34,840 bases of DNA from JAZRYE01 sp045600585. GTDB taxonomy: Bacteria > Bacillota_I > Bacilli_A > RFN20 > CAG-826. Below the pieces are notes generated by a model. The model ran no database searches. It was given only the letters and a program-made list of their open reading frames with translations, and was not told where the DNA came from. This document shows, one piece after another, positions 15,108 to 23,638 of this stretch (positions are counted from its first letter, which is position 1; the number at the start of each line of letters is the position of its first letter). A program made the position numbers and the translations under genes. The stretch is taken from positions 1-34,840 of the forward strand of contig JAZRYE010000043.1 in NCBI GenBank assembly GCA_045600585.1, written 5' to 3'.

Positions 15108-16793
15108 TTATGCTTTTATTAATTCAAATCCTTCTTCGGAAATTTCTATTTTAAATTCAGGCATTTGATAAACAGAGAATTTATCATTTATTTCTAAAGT
15201 AACATATTCTTTAAATCCATTAATTTGAGCAAATATTAATCGTATATCTTTTAATATTTCTTCATCGTAACAAGAAACATCTAATGTATGGTTTTGATCA
15301 TATTCATTTTTAGGTAATTTAAGCGACTTTTGCATCTCTTTAGTATAAATAACCTTATGACCATTTTGCTTTAATCTAAAGAGATATTCTCCATCATTAA
15401 TGCCCTTTCTTTGACTATATTTAAGTACTTCTCCATTACTAAAGATAATATTCATTTTATTATCGTTATTAATAACTCTTACTTTTGTAATATTTGGGAG
15501 AAGTTCTTCTTTTGAAGTTAAAGGATTATTGTTTTCATCAAATAGTTTAATAGATTTATTTGGGACATAAATTTTATTGATTTTATTAACATCCGTATCC
15601 AATGGAGCTTTAAATACAATATATCTATCTATTCCATCGATATTAGCAAAGACAATTTGATATTTACTTCTTCTAATTGAATAATCGATTTTTACATCTA
15701 ATTCCACACTATCTCTAATGCTAATTAGATAAATATCATCGGTCTTAAATCCTGCTTTAATATTTTTTCTATTAGATAAATCAAGTTGATGTAAGTCAAA
15801 TTCATCATCCATCTGTAACTTGTTATTACCAATAGTTAATGTTTTATTTAGATATGATGCGTCAAATAAATTGATTGATGGTAAGCCTATTATTGAATCC
15901 TTACTATCAATATCAAATAAATAAACATCATCATTTTTTAACATATACAAAACATCTTTATCTAAATATTTATAGTTAATAAGTTGTTTTGTTATTTCTT
16001 TTGTTAAATCAATATTACTTTCTAAGGCAAATAATTTATTTCCCTCTTTTGAAATATGGCCTTTTAATAATTTAGTTTCTTTTGAAGCTATAAAAGTACA
16101 AACAAAAGCATTAATTGGATCTTCAAATATTTCAATAGGCTCGCCTATTTGCTCTATATATCCATTATTCATAACAACTATTCTATCCGCGATAGACATA
16201 GCTTCTTCTTGATCATGAGTTACATATATAAAAGTATTTTCTAATTCTTTATGTAATTTTTTTATTTCATCACGCATATCATTACGTAATAGAGGATCTA
16301 AATTACTAAATGGTTCATCAAGCAATAAAATACTAGGATTTTTAACTATTGCTCTACCAAGGGCTACTCTTTGTCTTTGCCCACCAGATAATTGTTTAGG
16401 TTTCCTAGATAATAATTCTTTTATGCCAAGCATCTTAGCGGTTTCGTTTACTTTTTCATCTATCTCGTTAGGTGATAGATGTTTTAGTTTTAAAGAAAAA
16501 GCAATATTTTGATAAACAGTAAGATGTGGATATAAAGAATAATTTTGGAATACCATTCCTAAATCTCTATCTTTACTAGGTAAGTCATTTGCTAATTCAT
16601 GATCAATATATAGCTCACCAGAAGTAATATCTTCTAATCCCGCAATTATTCTTAATAAAGTTGTTTTACCTGATCCACTAGGACCTAAAATAACAATGAA
16701 TTCATTGTCTTTGATATCAATAGAAAAATCATTAAGTGCCCTAACACCGCCTTTATAGATTTTATTGATATTTTTTAAATATAAAGAGGACAT
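15108..16793 (-). CDS. ABC transporter ATPase, MsmX/UgpC type with long C-terminal extension
   Basis: The first ~240 residues are a sugar-importer ATPase: Walker A GPSGSGKT (37-44), Q-loop VFQNYSLYPH, signature LSGGQ (135-139), Walker B ILLLDE (155-160) and switch His193 in VTHD. It should energise import by the permease pair encoded upstream in this operon. Usual MsmX/UgpC proteins have about 360-375 residues; this one has 561. The extra ~190 residues are hydrophilic and beta-rich, so may be additional regulatory TOBE/OB-type domains. In many Firmicutes one shared ATPase serves many LplB/YtcP-type importers; here it is the last gene of the locus. It starts one base after the preceding gene stops. 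Confidence 0.9.
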   Translation of the reverse strand: MSSLYLKNINKIYKGGVRALNDFSIDIKDNEFIVILGPSGSGKTTLLRIIAGLEDITSGELYIDHELANDLPSKDRDLGMVFQNYSLYPHLTVYQNIAFSLKLKHLSPNEIDEKVNETAKMLGIKELLSRKPKQLSGGQRQRVALGRAIVKNPSILLLDEPFSNLDPLLRNDMRDEIKKLHKELENTFIYVTHDQEEAMSIADRIVVMNNGYIEQIGEPIEIFEDPINAFVCTFIASKETKLLKGHISKEGNKLFALESNIDLTKEITKQLINYKYLDKDVLYMLKNDDVYLFDIDSKDSIIGLPSINLFDASYLNKTLTIGNNKLQMDDEFDLHQLDLSNRKNIKAGFKTDDIYLISIRDSVELDVKIDYSIRRSKYQIVFANIDGIDRYIVFKAPLDTDVNKINKIYVPNKSIKLFDENNNPLTSKEELLPNITKVRVINNDNKMNIIFSNGEVLKYSQRKGINDGEYLFRLKQNGHKVIYTKEMQKSLKLPKNEYDQNHTLDVSCYDEEILKDIRLIFAQINGFKEYVTLEINDKFSVYQMPEFKIEISEEGFELIKA

Positions 16794-16794
16794 A

Positions 16795-17649
16795 TTATTC
16801 TTTGCTTTCTTCTTTATATAATCCTTTACCTACTAGTTCAGGATAATATTCTTTATTGATAAATTTATCAAAAGTATCTTGTAAAACTAACATCCAAATA
16901 AATAAGAATATTGAAATGAAAAAGGCTAAAATACCCATCGATATATAACTAGTAATGTTATTAATTAAAAATAAAGCAATAAAGATTCCTGGGAATAAAA
17001 TGAATAATAATAAATTAATTGGAAATCTCATAAGAGCAAATATTAAAGAATTTTTAATAACAGCACCTAATTTATTCGAATAAGTTACAATTTGACCAAG
17101 TGCATATATAGACATAATAGAGATAACTAAAAATTGAATAACTAATAAAGCAATACCTAAGCCAACTAATGAAGGTATTTCTTGTTGAAAGAATAATAAA
17201 TATGTCGAACCAACTGTAATAGCAAAAAATGATAAAGAATAGATTAAACCAATGACGATAGCTTGTTTAAAATTTTCTTTAATGCCATAGAAGAAATGAT
17301 TTCTTGCTAATACACCCTCGCTATAGGAGAATCGTTTTAAAGAATTAAATAATCCAGAAAAACCAATAAACATAATGACAATGCAAGGAATAGCAATTAA
17401 AACTCCATAAAATGTCAAAGAAAAAATCGCATTAAAGCTTGTTGGATCCATATTATAAGAAACCGCTATTAAAACATTAAAAACAATAAAATCCACAAAT
17501 AAAGGAAGCATAAAGAAAAGCTGTAATAATGATACTTTTACTAGTCCACCAAATTGATGTTTTAAAGTATCAAAAAATAACTCTTTACGTGTATGTGGGA
17601 GCTCATTTAATTTAAAATCGTCTTTTCTTATCTTTTCTTTTCTAATCAT
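16795..17649 (-). CDS. DUF624/YesL-like membrane protein
   Basis: A 284-residue protein with a short basic cytoplasmic N-terminus and about six hydrophobic segments (near 40-65, 80-105, 130-160, 165-190, 210-235 and 240-262). The layout, and phrases such as GLFNSLKRFSYSEGV and FFYGIKENFKQA, resemble the DUF624 (YesL) family. That family recurs in Firmicutes carbohydrate loci beside LplB/YtcP permeases and has no firm function. The ATG overlaps the previous stop by eight bases (ATGATTAG). An accessory role in import or surface glycan handling is inferred from position. Confidence 0.65.
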   Translation of the reverse strand: MIRKEKIRKDDFKLNELPHTRKELFFDTLKHQFGGLVKVSLLQLFFMLPLFVDFIVFNVLIAVSYNMDPTSFNAIFSLTFYGVLIAIPCIVIMFIGFSGLFNSLKRFSYSEGVLARNHFFYGIKENFKQAIVIGLIYSLSFFAITVGSTYLLFFQQEIPSLVGLGIALLVIQFLVISIMSIYALGQIVTYSNKLGAVIKNSLIFALMRFPINLLLFILFPGIFIALFLINNITSYISMGILAFFISIFLFIWMLVLQDTFDKFINKEYYPELVGKGLYKEESKE

Positions 17650-18253
17650 GGTTGTTTAATAAATAACTGCTAGCAATAAAGGCCGAAACGGATTTGTTAT
17701 CATTTTTATAATATTTACCAATATTCTTACTAGAAGCATTGATGAATAAATAGTATTCTTCTTGGCTATTTAATCCAATATAATTCGTAATCCAAGAATC
17801 TTTAATGGAATATCCATATGTCTTTTCTTCAACAACAAAAGATGTTGATTGATTACTAAAATATGCACTATTAATTTCTTCATCAATAGCTAAGAAGTAT
17901 TTATTTATAGTTGGAGTTACAAACTTATCAGTAGAAGATTTATCTAATATTAAAATATCGCTTCCTTCCATTCCAACAAGAGCAAGCTTTTGAGCAAATG
18001 TATTATCGTTAGGTAAAGAAGATGAATATGTTACTGATTTAACATTCTCTAATTGTTCTTTAATTTTATATGTAAAAGAACTATCTTTAACTTCTGTTCC
18101 AATAAAGATGTTAATTTTTTCAAAAGGTGTCGCGGCATGGTAAACACCAAAAGCCCAACTCCAAGCGATAACACTTATCACTCCAACAATAATATAAAAA
18201 GGCCAAGAATAGGCAAAAGCGTTTTTGATTTCTTTCTTACTCATTAGTCTCAT
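17642..18253 (-). CDS. Single-pass membrane protein of unknown function
   Basis: I do not recognise this 203-residue protein. One hydrophobic segment near residues 17-35 (SWPFYIIVGVISVIAWSWAF) follows a short Lys-rich start, so about 165 C-terminal residues should face outside. Stretches such as GSDILILDKSSTDKFV and INKYFLAIDEE resemble pieces of a solute-binding-protein fold. It could be a shrunken, membrane-tethered relative of a binding protein, but that is speculative. The upstream ATG (18253) and the one at 18244 are both possible; the latter gives an eight-base overlap (ATGAGTAA). It is packed between another small membrane gene and the DUF624-like gene. Confidence 0.6.
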   Translation of the reverse strand: MRLMSKKEIKNAFAYSWPFYIIVGVISVIAWSWAFGVYHAATPFEKINIFIGTEVKDSSFTYKIKEQLENVKSVTYSSSLPNDNTFAQKLALVGMEGSDILILDKSSTDKFVTPTINKYFLAIDEEINSAYFSNQSTSFVVEEKTYGYSIKDSWITNYIGLNSQEEYYLFINASSKNIGKYYKNDNKSVSAFIASSYLLNNHD

Positions 18254-18740
18254 CTTCTAATTCCTCGAATTTAATCAAAACGTTTTTATATAAATAAACC
18301 CTATATGATCTATCCTTTTTAAAAGAAACATTATTTTCTTCAAATAAATAAATATCGCGATAATAAGTTTTACCTGATTCTATAAAAGATACTTTGTGCA
18401 ATATAACAAATAGATTTCTTTTTTTAGTTTCTTCTTTTTTTGAAATATAAGTAACTATTTTCTTTTCTACTTCCCCTTGATTGTAGTTTTTAAAAAATAA
18501 ATATTTAGCCCTAATTGATGGATTAATATTTATAAAATAAAACATAGTAAACCATAAATAGATAATGGTTATTACCATATTAATTATCATTACTAAAGTG
18601 TAATTATCTGAAGAAGTTAATAATAAAGTTAACACTATTGATAAAACAATTATTGAGACAATAACAAAAAGAAGAAGTAACGTAATGTACTTTTTCTTTT
18701 CTTCTTTAAGTTTTAAATCAATATCGTTTACAATTCTCAT
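18237..18740 (-). CDS. Small membrane protein of unknown function
   Basis: A protein of 167 residues from the ATG at 18740, which shares one base with the preceding esterase stop (TAATG). An in-frame TTG 12 bases upstream is less likely. Two hydrophobic hairpin segments (about residues 21-43 and 48-70) are followed by a charged, Lys/Glu-rich cytoplasmic-type region with beta pattern. The layout resembles bacterial PH-like two-helix membrane proteins, but I cannot assign a family. It opens a three-gene membrane set (18740-16795) lying between the esterase and the ATPase. Confidence 0.6.
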   Translation of the reverse strand: MRIVNDIDLKLKEEKKKYITLLLLFVIVSIIVLSIVLTLLLTSSDNYTLVMIINMVITIIYLWFTMFYFININPSIRAKYLFFKNYNQGEVEKKIVTYISKKEETKKRNLFVILHKVSFIESGKTYYRDIYLFEENNVSFKKDRSYRVYLYKNVLIKFEELEDETNE

Positions 18741-20020
18741 TAACCTAACCAATCAATTAATGCTTTTTTAACAACTCCACCCCAGAGGATATATCCATAT
18801 TGAGACATATGAAGTCCATCAATCAAGAAATATGCAGCGTTTGGTTCTCCATTTTCTTTTAATAAAGGTACTCCAGCATCAATACAAGATATCCAATCTT
18901 TATCAAGACAATATTCAATAGCCTTATTATTTGCAATATCGAATTGAGGCTGTCTATTTAAATATCCTGGTAATTTATTAATTAATACATAGAACACTCT
19001 TGTATTTGGTAAATATGTATGAACTTTATTAAATAAAGTAACTAATTTATTGCCTGTAGCTTCTCCATTATCTCCAGCGTTAATAATATTATTAACACCT
19101 ACATAGAAGACAACTGCTTTAGGTGAATAAGGCATAACTAATCTTTCAAATAAAGAATCAATCCATTGATCTACTGTAGTTCCTCCAATGCCGTGGTTAT
19201 AAGAAACAATTGGGGCTAAAGCACTTGTTGAATTAGACCAATTTTCCATAGATGATGAACCCGCTAACATGATGTGATAGTTTTCATAGTCACTACCTTT
19301 TTCTTCATAATTCTTAGCTTTTTGTTCATATGTTGAATTAGATAGAACAAATTTTGAAGATGTATCAGTAACTAATATGCTATAAGTTTTTGTTTCGCCA
19401 TCTTCATTTGTAGCTACGGTTATCTTTTTAGTAGAGACATCATAAGTTGCAGAAATAATTGATGTTGATTCTTTTCTAGCGTAGTTAAGAGCAAATTTGA
19501 CATCACTAGAATGATTTTTAAGTCTATTAATGGCCCCTGTAGTTAATCCAACACTTGTTCCATTAATTGGAGAATTTAAAATTCCTTCTAATACAAATGC
19601 TTGATCAATAATGATTTTTTCAGGATAAATATATTCTGGTTCCACGTATTCTTCCTCTTCTACGATAGCCCATTTTGCATAGAGTAAAGTGCTACCATAA
19701 GCAATATCATTTTCAAAGTCCCATAATGTATTTCCAGTAGTATCAACACTCCAACCAACAAACTCGTAATTACTTCTTAAAGGATCTTCACTTGGTTTAA
19801 CTAATTTATTACCAAGAGTGATTTCTTCTTGTAAATAAAGTAAATTACTGGCGGTTGCAGGTAAACCACTAGAAAGAGCAATTTCTTCTTTAGGACAATT
19901 GTAAAAATAAGATACTGTGTATTTTTCTTCTACATTATTTATAGAAGTTCCACTTTCTTTATTACAAGATGTCAAAGAAAGCATTAATAAAGGTAATAAG
20001 CAAAGTTTAATCTTGCTCAT
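18740..20020 (-). CDS. SGNH-family esterase lipoprotein with Listeria-Bacteroides repeat
   Basis: A 426-residue lipoprotein (lipobox LTSC, Cys19). Residues ~33-117 form an InlB/Listeria-Bacteroides-type repeat (YEFVGWSVD ... STLLYAKW), and ~135-220 a beta-rich linker domain. The SGNH hydrolase domain runs from ~248 to the end. Ser256 sits in LAGSSSMEN where GDS is usual, block II Gly is in HGIGGTTVDQW, Asn310 in YVGVNN, and Asp401/His404 in DGLHMSQYGY. All four SGNH positions are therefore filled. SGNH enzymes in carbohydrate loci commonly remove acetyl groups from mannan or xylan, which fits GH130 partners; the actual substrate is inferred. Its start overlaps the GH130 stop by 14 bases, with GAGGGAG upstream. 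Confidence 0.85.
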   Translation of the reverse strand: MSKIKLCLLPLLMLSLTSCNKESGTSINNVEEKYTVSYFYNCPKEEIALSSGLPATASNLLYLQEEITLGNKLVKPSEDPLRSNYEFVGWSVDTTGNTLWDFENDIAYGSTLLYAKWAIVEEEEYVEPEYIYPEKIIIDQAFVLEGILNSPINGTSVGLTTGAINRLKNHSSDVKFALNYARKESTSIISATYDVSTKKITVATNEDGETKTYSILVTDTSSKFVLSNSTYEQKAKNYEEKGSDYENYHIMLAGSSSMENWSNSTSALAPIVSYNHGIGGTTVDQWIDSLFERLVMPYSPKAVVFYVGVNNIINAGDNGEATGNKLVTLFNKVHTYLPNTRVFYVLINKLPGYLNRQPQFDIANNKAIEYCLDKDWISCIDAGVPLLKENGEPNAAYFLIDGLHMSQYGYILWGGVVKKALIDWLG

Positions 20021-21032
20021 ATTTACACTCCCTCAATAAGTAGTCGACTAATTCTTGTCTACCAATAGTTGCAACACCAATATAATGATCTGCACAGCCA
20101 TAATATAAATAAATTAATCCATCTTTTTCAACAATACCTGTAGGGAATACACAGCCATTGTAATATCCTTCTGTTTCATATGGTAATTCAGGTTCCATTA
20201 AGAATTCTTTTGTTTTTGCTATGATTTTAGATGGATCATTTCTATCTAATAACATTGCGCCTACTCTATAAGCATCATCTTTTGAAGCAACTCCGTGATA
20301 GATAAATAACCATCCTTCTTTTACTTCGATAGGAGGGCATGATGCTCCAACTTTTTTATTTTCCCAATCTTCTCTTCCTTTATAGAATAATTTTTCTTCA
20401 TTTCTCCATTCTAATAAATCATTTGATGAAGAAATCCACATAGCAGGATTTTCATTTTCATATCCTTCTCCACATTTATACATCGGTCTAGAGAATTTAT
20501 AGAACTTACCATTACATGTATCTGGGAATATGACAACATCTCTATCATCTTGAGTAGAGTCTGTAATACGTCCAAGTTTCTTCCAATTACGTAAGTCTTT
20601 AGAAACTGCTAAATGTGTTTCGGTATCATTATAAATTAATACTTTTGGACCAAATTCTGGTTGGAAACCAAAATATTCTTTATCTTCTCTCCAATATTGA
20701 CCTGGAGCAAAAGGACGAGATGCATAAGTTAAATAATAATAACTGCCTAATTTGATTAAACGAGGATCTTCAATACCTCCTCCATCAGCACCATTGACAT
20801 CAGGAGAAATTAAAGGTTTATCGCTACATCTAGTAAAATTGTATCCATCTTTAGATGTAGCCAAACCAACATAAATATAATGTTGTTTGTCGTTGCCAGC
20901 TGCTCTATATAACATAACGAATTCTTTATTTTCTTCATCATAAATAACAGCAGGATTTAATACGCATAATGATTCCCATGGATTGTCATTTGGTACTAAA
21001 ATTGGATTCTTTTCATATTTTTTAAATTTCAT
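20007..21032 (-). CDS. GH130 family enzyme (mannoside phosphorylase or mannosidase)
   Basis: A cytoplasmic five-bladed beta-propeller enzyme of 341 residues. GH130 hallmarks are GGIEDPRLIKL with the general acid Asp89, DDRDVVIFP (161-169), SRP (181-183), VGASCPPIEVKEGWL and IYHGV (His246). GH130 phosphorylases split beta-mannosides with phosphate into alpha-mannose-1-phosphate; some members are hydrolases. Arg164, Arg182, Lys227 and His246 occupy places that bind phosphate in phosphorylases, so phosphorolysis is favoured but not proven. It differs from the other GH130 protein of the locus, suggesting another linkage or chain length. No signal peptide. GGAGG precedes the ATG by the expected distance. 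Confidence 0.88.
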   Translation of the reverse strand: MKFKKYEKNPILVPNDNPWESLCVLNPAVIYDEENKEFVMLYRAAGNDKQHYIYVGLATSKDGYNFTRCSDKPLISPDVNGADGGGIEDPRLIKLGSYYYLTYASRPFAPGQYWREDKEYFGFQPEFGPKVLIYNDTETHLAVSKDLRNWKKLGRITDSTQDDRDVVIFPDTCNGKFYKFSRPMYKCGEGYENENPAMWISSSNDLLEWRNEEKLFYKGREDWENKKVGASCPPIEVKEGWLFIYHGVASKDDAYRVGAMLLDRNDPSKIIAKTKEFLMEPELPYETEGYYNGCVFPTGIVEKDGLIYLYYGCADHYIGVATIGRQELVDYLLRECKYEQD

Positions 21033-21044
21033 ATAGTTTTCCTC

Positions 21045-23636
21045 CTAGGCAATTAATGTTTTTGTATTTGCACTATAACTCATTGTTCCGTCAAACAAGA
21101 TGCTATCAATATAGATATAAGAAGCATCAGGACTTGAGCTATTAACAATTCCAAATGTCATTTTTTCAAAATATACAATTCTATCTTTTGTTAATTTCAA
21201 GCTTGAACTTGTTAAACAAGCAAAGTTATCAAAGCCAATCTTATATGTGTTCCATGAAGATGAAACACCTGGTAAAGTTGCTCTAAATTGATGTGTTGTT
21301 CCACTTATAGTTGCATAGATATTGATATATACAGTTGCTTTATCATCACCCTTAATATCAATAAATATACCTTTTGCAGTTACTTTAGAATCAACACTAG
21401 CAATCATTTGATAGCTTGGTGAAGTACTGCCTTGATATTTAAGTCTTAATGAACTACTTCCGCCCAAAGAAGATACATCATTTGATAATGTTAATTCGTT
21501 ATATGTAACTGTATTACCATATGACCAGTAATTTAATGAATCATCACTTTCAAAGTCATCAATTAAAGATTTATTAATATCAGAACTACTAGGGGTAATT
21601 ACTCTTTCTTTTGAATTCTTCTTTACCTCAGTATCTTTACCAAGCATTAATGTATCGACATAAACAGGATTTGATTGAGTATAAGCAGGATTAGCTTTAC
21701 CAGATTGATCATAATAGAAATATTGCATTGCTAAAGTGATATAACCGATACCTTCTGGAGATATTCTTTGAGGTGTACCAGCTACTTCATTGGCTAAAGT
21801 AAATGCATCAAATGGAATAACATATTCATACCAATATGAATCTAATGCATCAATCATATAACGATATTCCTCACCTGTTTTAAGTGTAAGAACAACACCA
21901 AATTCAGGATGAGCATCTTTTAAATGAGAATATTCACTAGATTTAATAGAAGCATCTTTAAGACTTACTCTAATTGATGTAAAACTATAGTCTTTAATAT
22001 CAAGAGGTAAAGTATAAGTAGCAGGACCCATATCACTCTTATATTCGAGTTGAATGCATTGCTTATTAGAAGCGCCTCCAACTTTCTTTGTGGTATTTAA
22101 AGACATCATTTCATCTTTATTAGTTTCGCTTACTCTCCATTTGTAATATAGTTCACCAGAGTTGGTATAAGTATCAAATGTATCAATAATTCCATCTGAA
22201 GTTACTTCTAATGCGGTAGTATCCGCAACATCATCTTTATAAACAACTTTGACATCTTTAAAAGATAATGTACCTGTACCATATTCACCTTCTAAACCAA
22301 ATTGAAGGTTGATGATGTAATAGAATTGTCTAGAGCCATCACCACTTATCATGCTTTTAGCAAATGCTTGATAAGGCATATTAACTATGACGTATTCATC
22401 TTCTATTAATGAAGAGAATGGTAATTTGAATGACCATCTATCTTTATCTTGTTCATACACTCTCATCAACACATTAGTGCCTTTACTACCTGTGTATTTA
22501 ACTTTCATTTGAATGGTATCACCATTGACTAAATATTGATTTGTTTCTAATTTTACAAAGCCATAACTATTGATACCTGTTGTATATGAAAGAGTTAATT
22601 CATCTTGGTTAATAGTTCTACCAAAGTTATATGATTCATATGTATAACTTGATTCAGGATATTGATCAAAATGAACAGTATCAATAAATAAGTTGCTGTA
22701 ATTTTGATATCTGACTGCTCTTACATTGCTGACTAAACAAACACCGTCACCAAAAGATTTTTCAAATACAATTTCCATATATTTGATGTGTTCATAGTTA
22801 AATGTCTGATTGGCAACAGTAACATCAGCAAATCTTTGAACAAAATCAGAGAATTTCAAAATGACTGTTTGCTTTGCGTTATTTGAAATTTGAACTGGTG
22901 CATACCAATATTCATTATCATTATCGATTAATCTAACTAATACTTTTGCATCGTTACCAGAATAATAGAAATCAAATAATAAACTATCGGTTCCATATAA
23001 ATCCTTTTCAACAGTTTTAGTGACGATAACCCAGCCATCGCTTGTTGGAATACCTTGATTTGTATGTTCTTTATCAAAAGCAATAACTAAAGATTTTTCG
23101 TTATTACCGAAGAAGTTATTTCTATCAATATCGATTTTTGCATAACTACCAGCATCATGTAATTGCCAGTCTTCTTTTTCTCCGATATCGATTTTGACTT
23201 CTTCTTTATCATCACTCTTTACAAAGAATGTTTTAACTTCACTACATTCTAGAGTAGATGTCTTATTTATAGCAGTTACCTTCCAATAATAAGTCGCATT
23301 CTTTTTAGAAAGAGCACTATGGATGGTAAAGTTTGTGTCGATGATATTAGCTTGACGATAATAATATTCAGTTTCGACATCGTTATAAAATTGAGGAGTA
23401 GTTGCTATTTCTAATGTATATGTATAAGCATTAGAACTGCTTTCCCAAGTAAAAGTTGGAGTAGCAACAACAACTTGTCCTTCGCTAGGAGTTAATAAAT
23501 TAAAGGAACTTAATTCACCTTTTTGATCTTCTTGAACAAAATTATTTGTCGAAGCGGAATTAAATCCATTAGATGAATTACAACCAGTTAATAATAATAA
23601 AGATAACGTAGCAACGAATAAACTAACTTTTTTCAT
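21045..23636 (-). CDS. Multi-domain carbohydrate-binding-type lipoprotein
   Basis: An 863-residue lipoprotein (lipobox LLTGC, Cys19). Residues ~45-140 look like a fibronectin III domain (TPTFTWESSSNAYTYTLEIA ... TYYWKVTAINK). About four beta-sandwich modules follow (~150-310, 320-460, 475-670 and 690-855). Each has a strand pattern ending in a phrase like VYVDTLMLGK or IYIDSILFDG, typical of galactose-binding-like CBMs. No glycosidase or lyase motif is seen. It likely holds polysaccharide at the cell surface for the neighbouring GH-A-like and SGNH lipoproteins. Binding specificity cannot be read from the sequence. It starts two bases after the previous stop. Confidence 0.75.
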   Translation of the reverse strand: MKKVSLFVATLSLLLLTGCNSSNGFNSASTNNFVQEDQKGELSSFNLLTPSEGQVVVATPTFTWESSSNAYTYTLEIATTPQFYNDVETEYYYRQANIIDTNFTIHSALSKKNATYYWKVTAINKTSTLECSEVKTFFVKSDDKEEVKIDIGEKEDWQLHDAGSYAKIDIDRNNFFGNNEKSLVIAFDKEHTNQGIPTSDGWVIVTKTVEKDLYGTDSLLFDFYYSGNDAKVLVRLIDNDNEYWYAPVQISNNAKQTVILKFSDFVQRFADVTVANQTFNYEHIKYMEIVFEKSFGDGVCLVSNVRAVRYQNYSNLFIDTVHFDQYPESSYTYESYNFGRTINQDELTLSYTTGINSYGFVKLETNQYLVNGDTIQMKVKYTGSKGTNVLMRVYEQDKDRWSFKLPFSSLIEDEYVIVNMPYQAFAKSMISGDGSRQFYYIINLQFGLEGEYGTGTLSFKDVKVVYKDDVADTTALEVTSDGIIDTFDTYTNSGELYYKWRVSETNKDEMMSLNTTKKVGGASNKQCIQLEYKSDMGPATYTLPLDIKDYSFTSIRVSLKDASIKSSEYSHLKDAHPEFGVVLTLKTGEEYRYMIDALDSYWYEYVIPFDAFTLANEVAGTPQRISPEGIGYITLAMQYFYYDQSGKANPAYTQSNPVYVDTLMLGKDTEVKKNSKERVITPSSSDINKSLIDDFESDDSLNYWSYGNTVTYNELTLSNDVSSLGGSSSLRLKYQGSTSPSYQMIASVDSKVTAKGIFIDIKGDDKATVYINIYATISGTTHQFRATLPGVSSSWNTYKIGFDNFACLTSSSLKLTKDRIVYFEKMTFGIVNSSSPDASYIYIDSILFDGTMSYSANTKTLIA

Positions 23637-23638
23637 AA

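Noticed and set aside
18543..18556. AGTAAAC match to the operator motif inside the small membrane protein gene
   Set aside because: It is a single half-like site in coding DNA, without the second arm or 21-bp partners. A similar lone match near 30804 was dismissed for the same reason.
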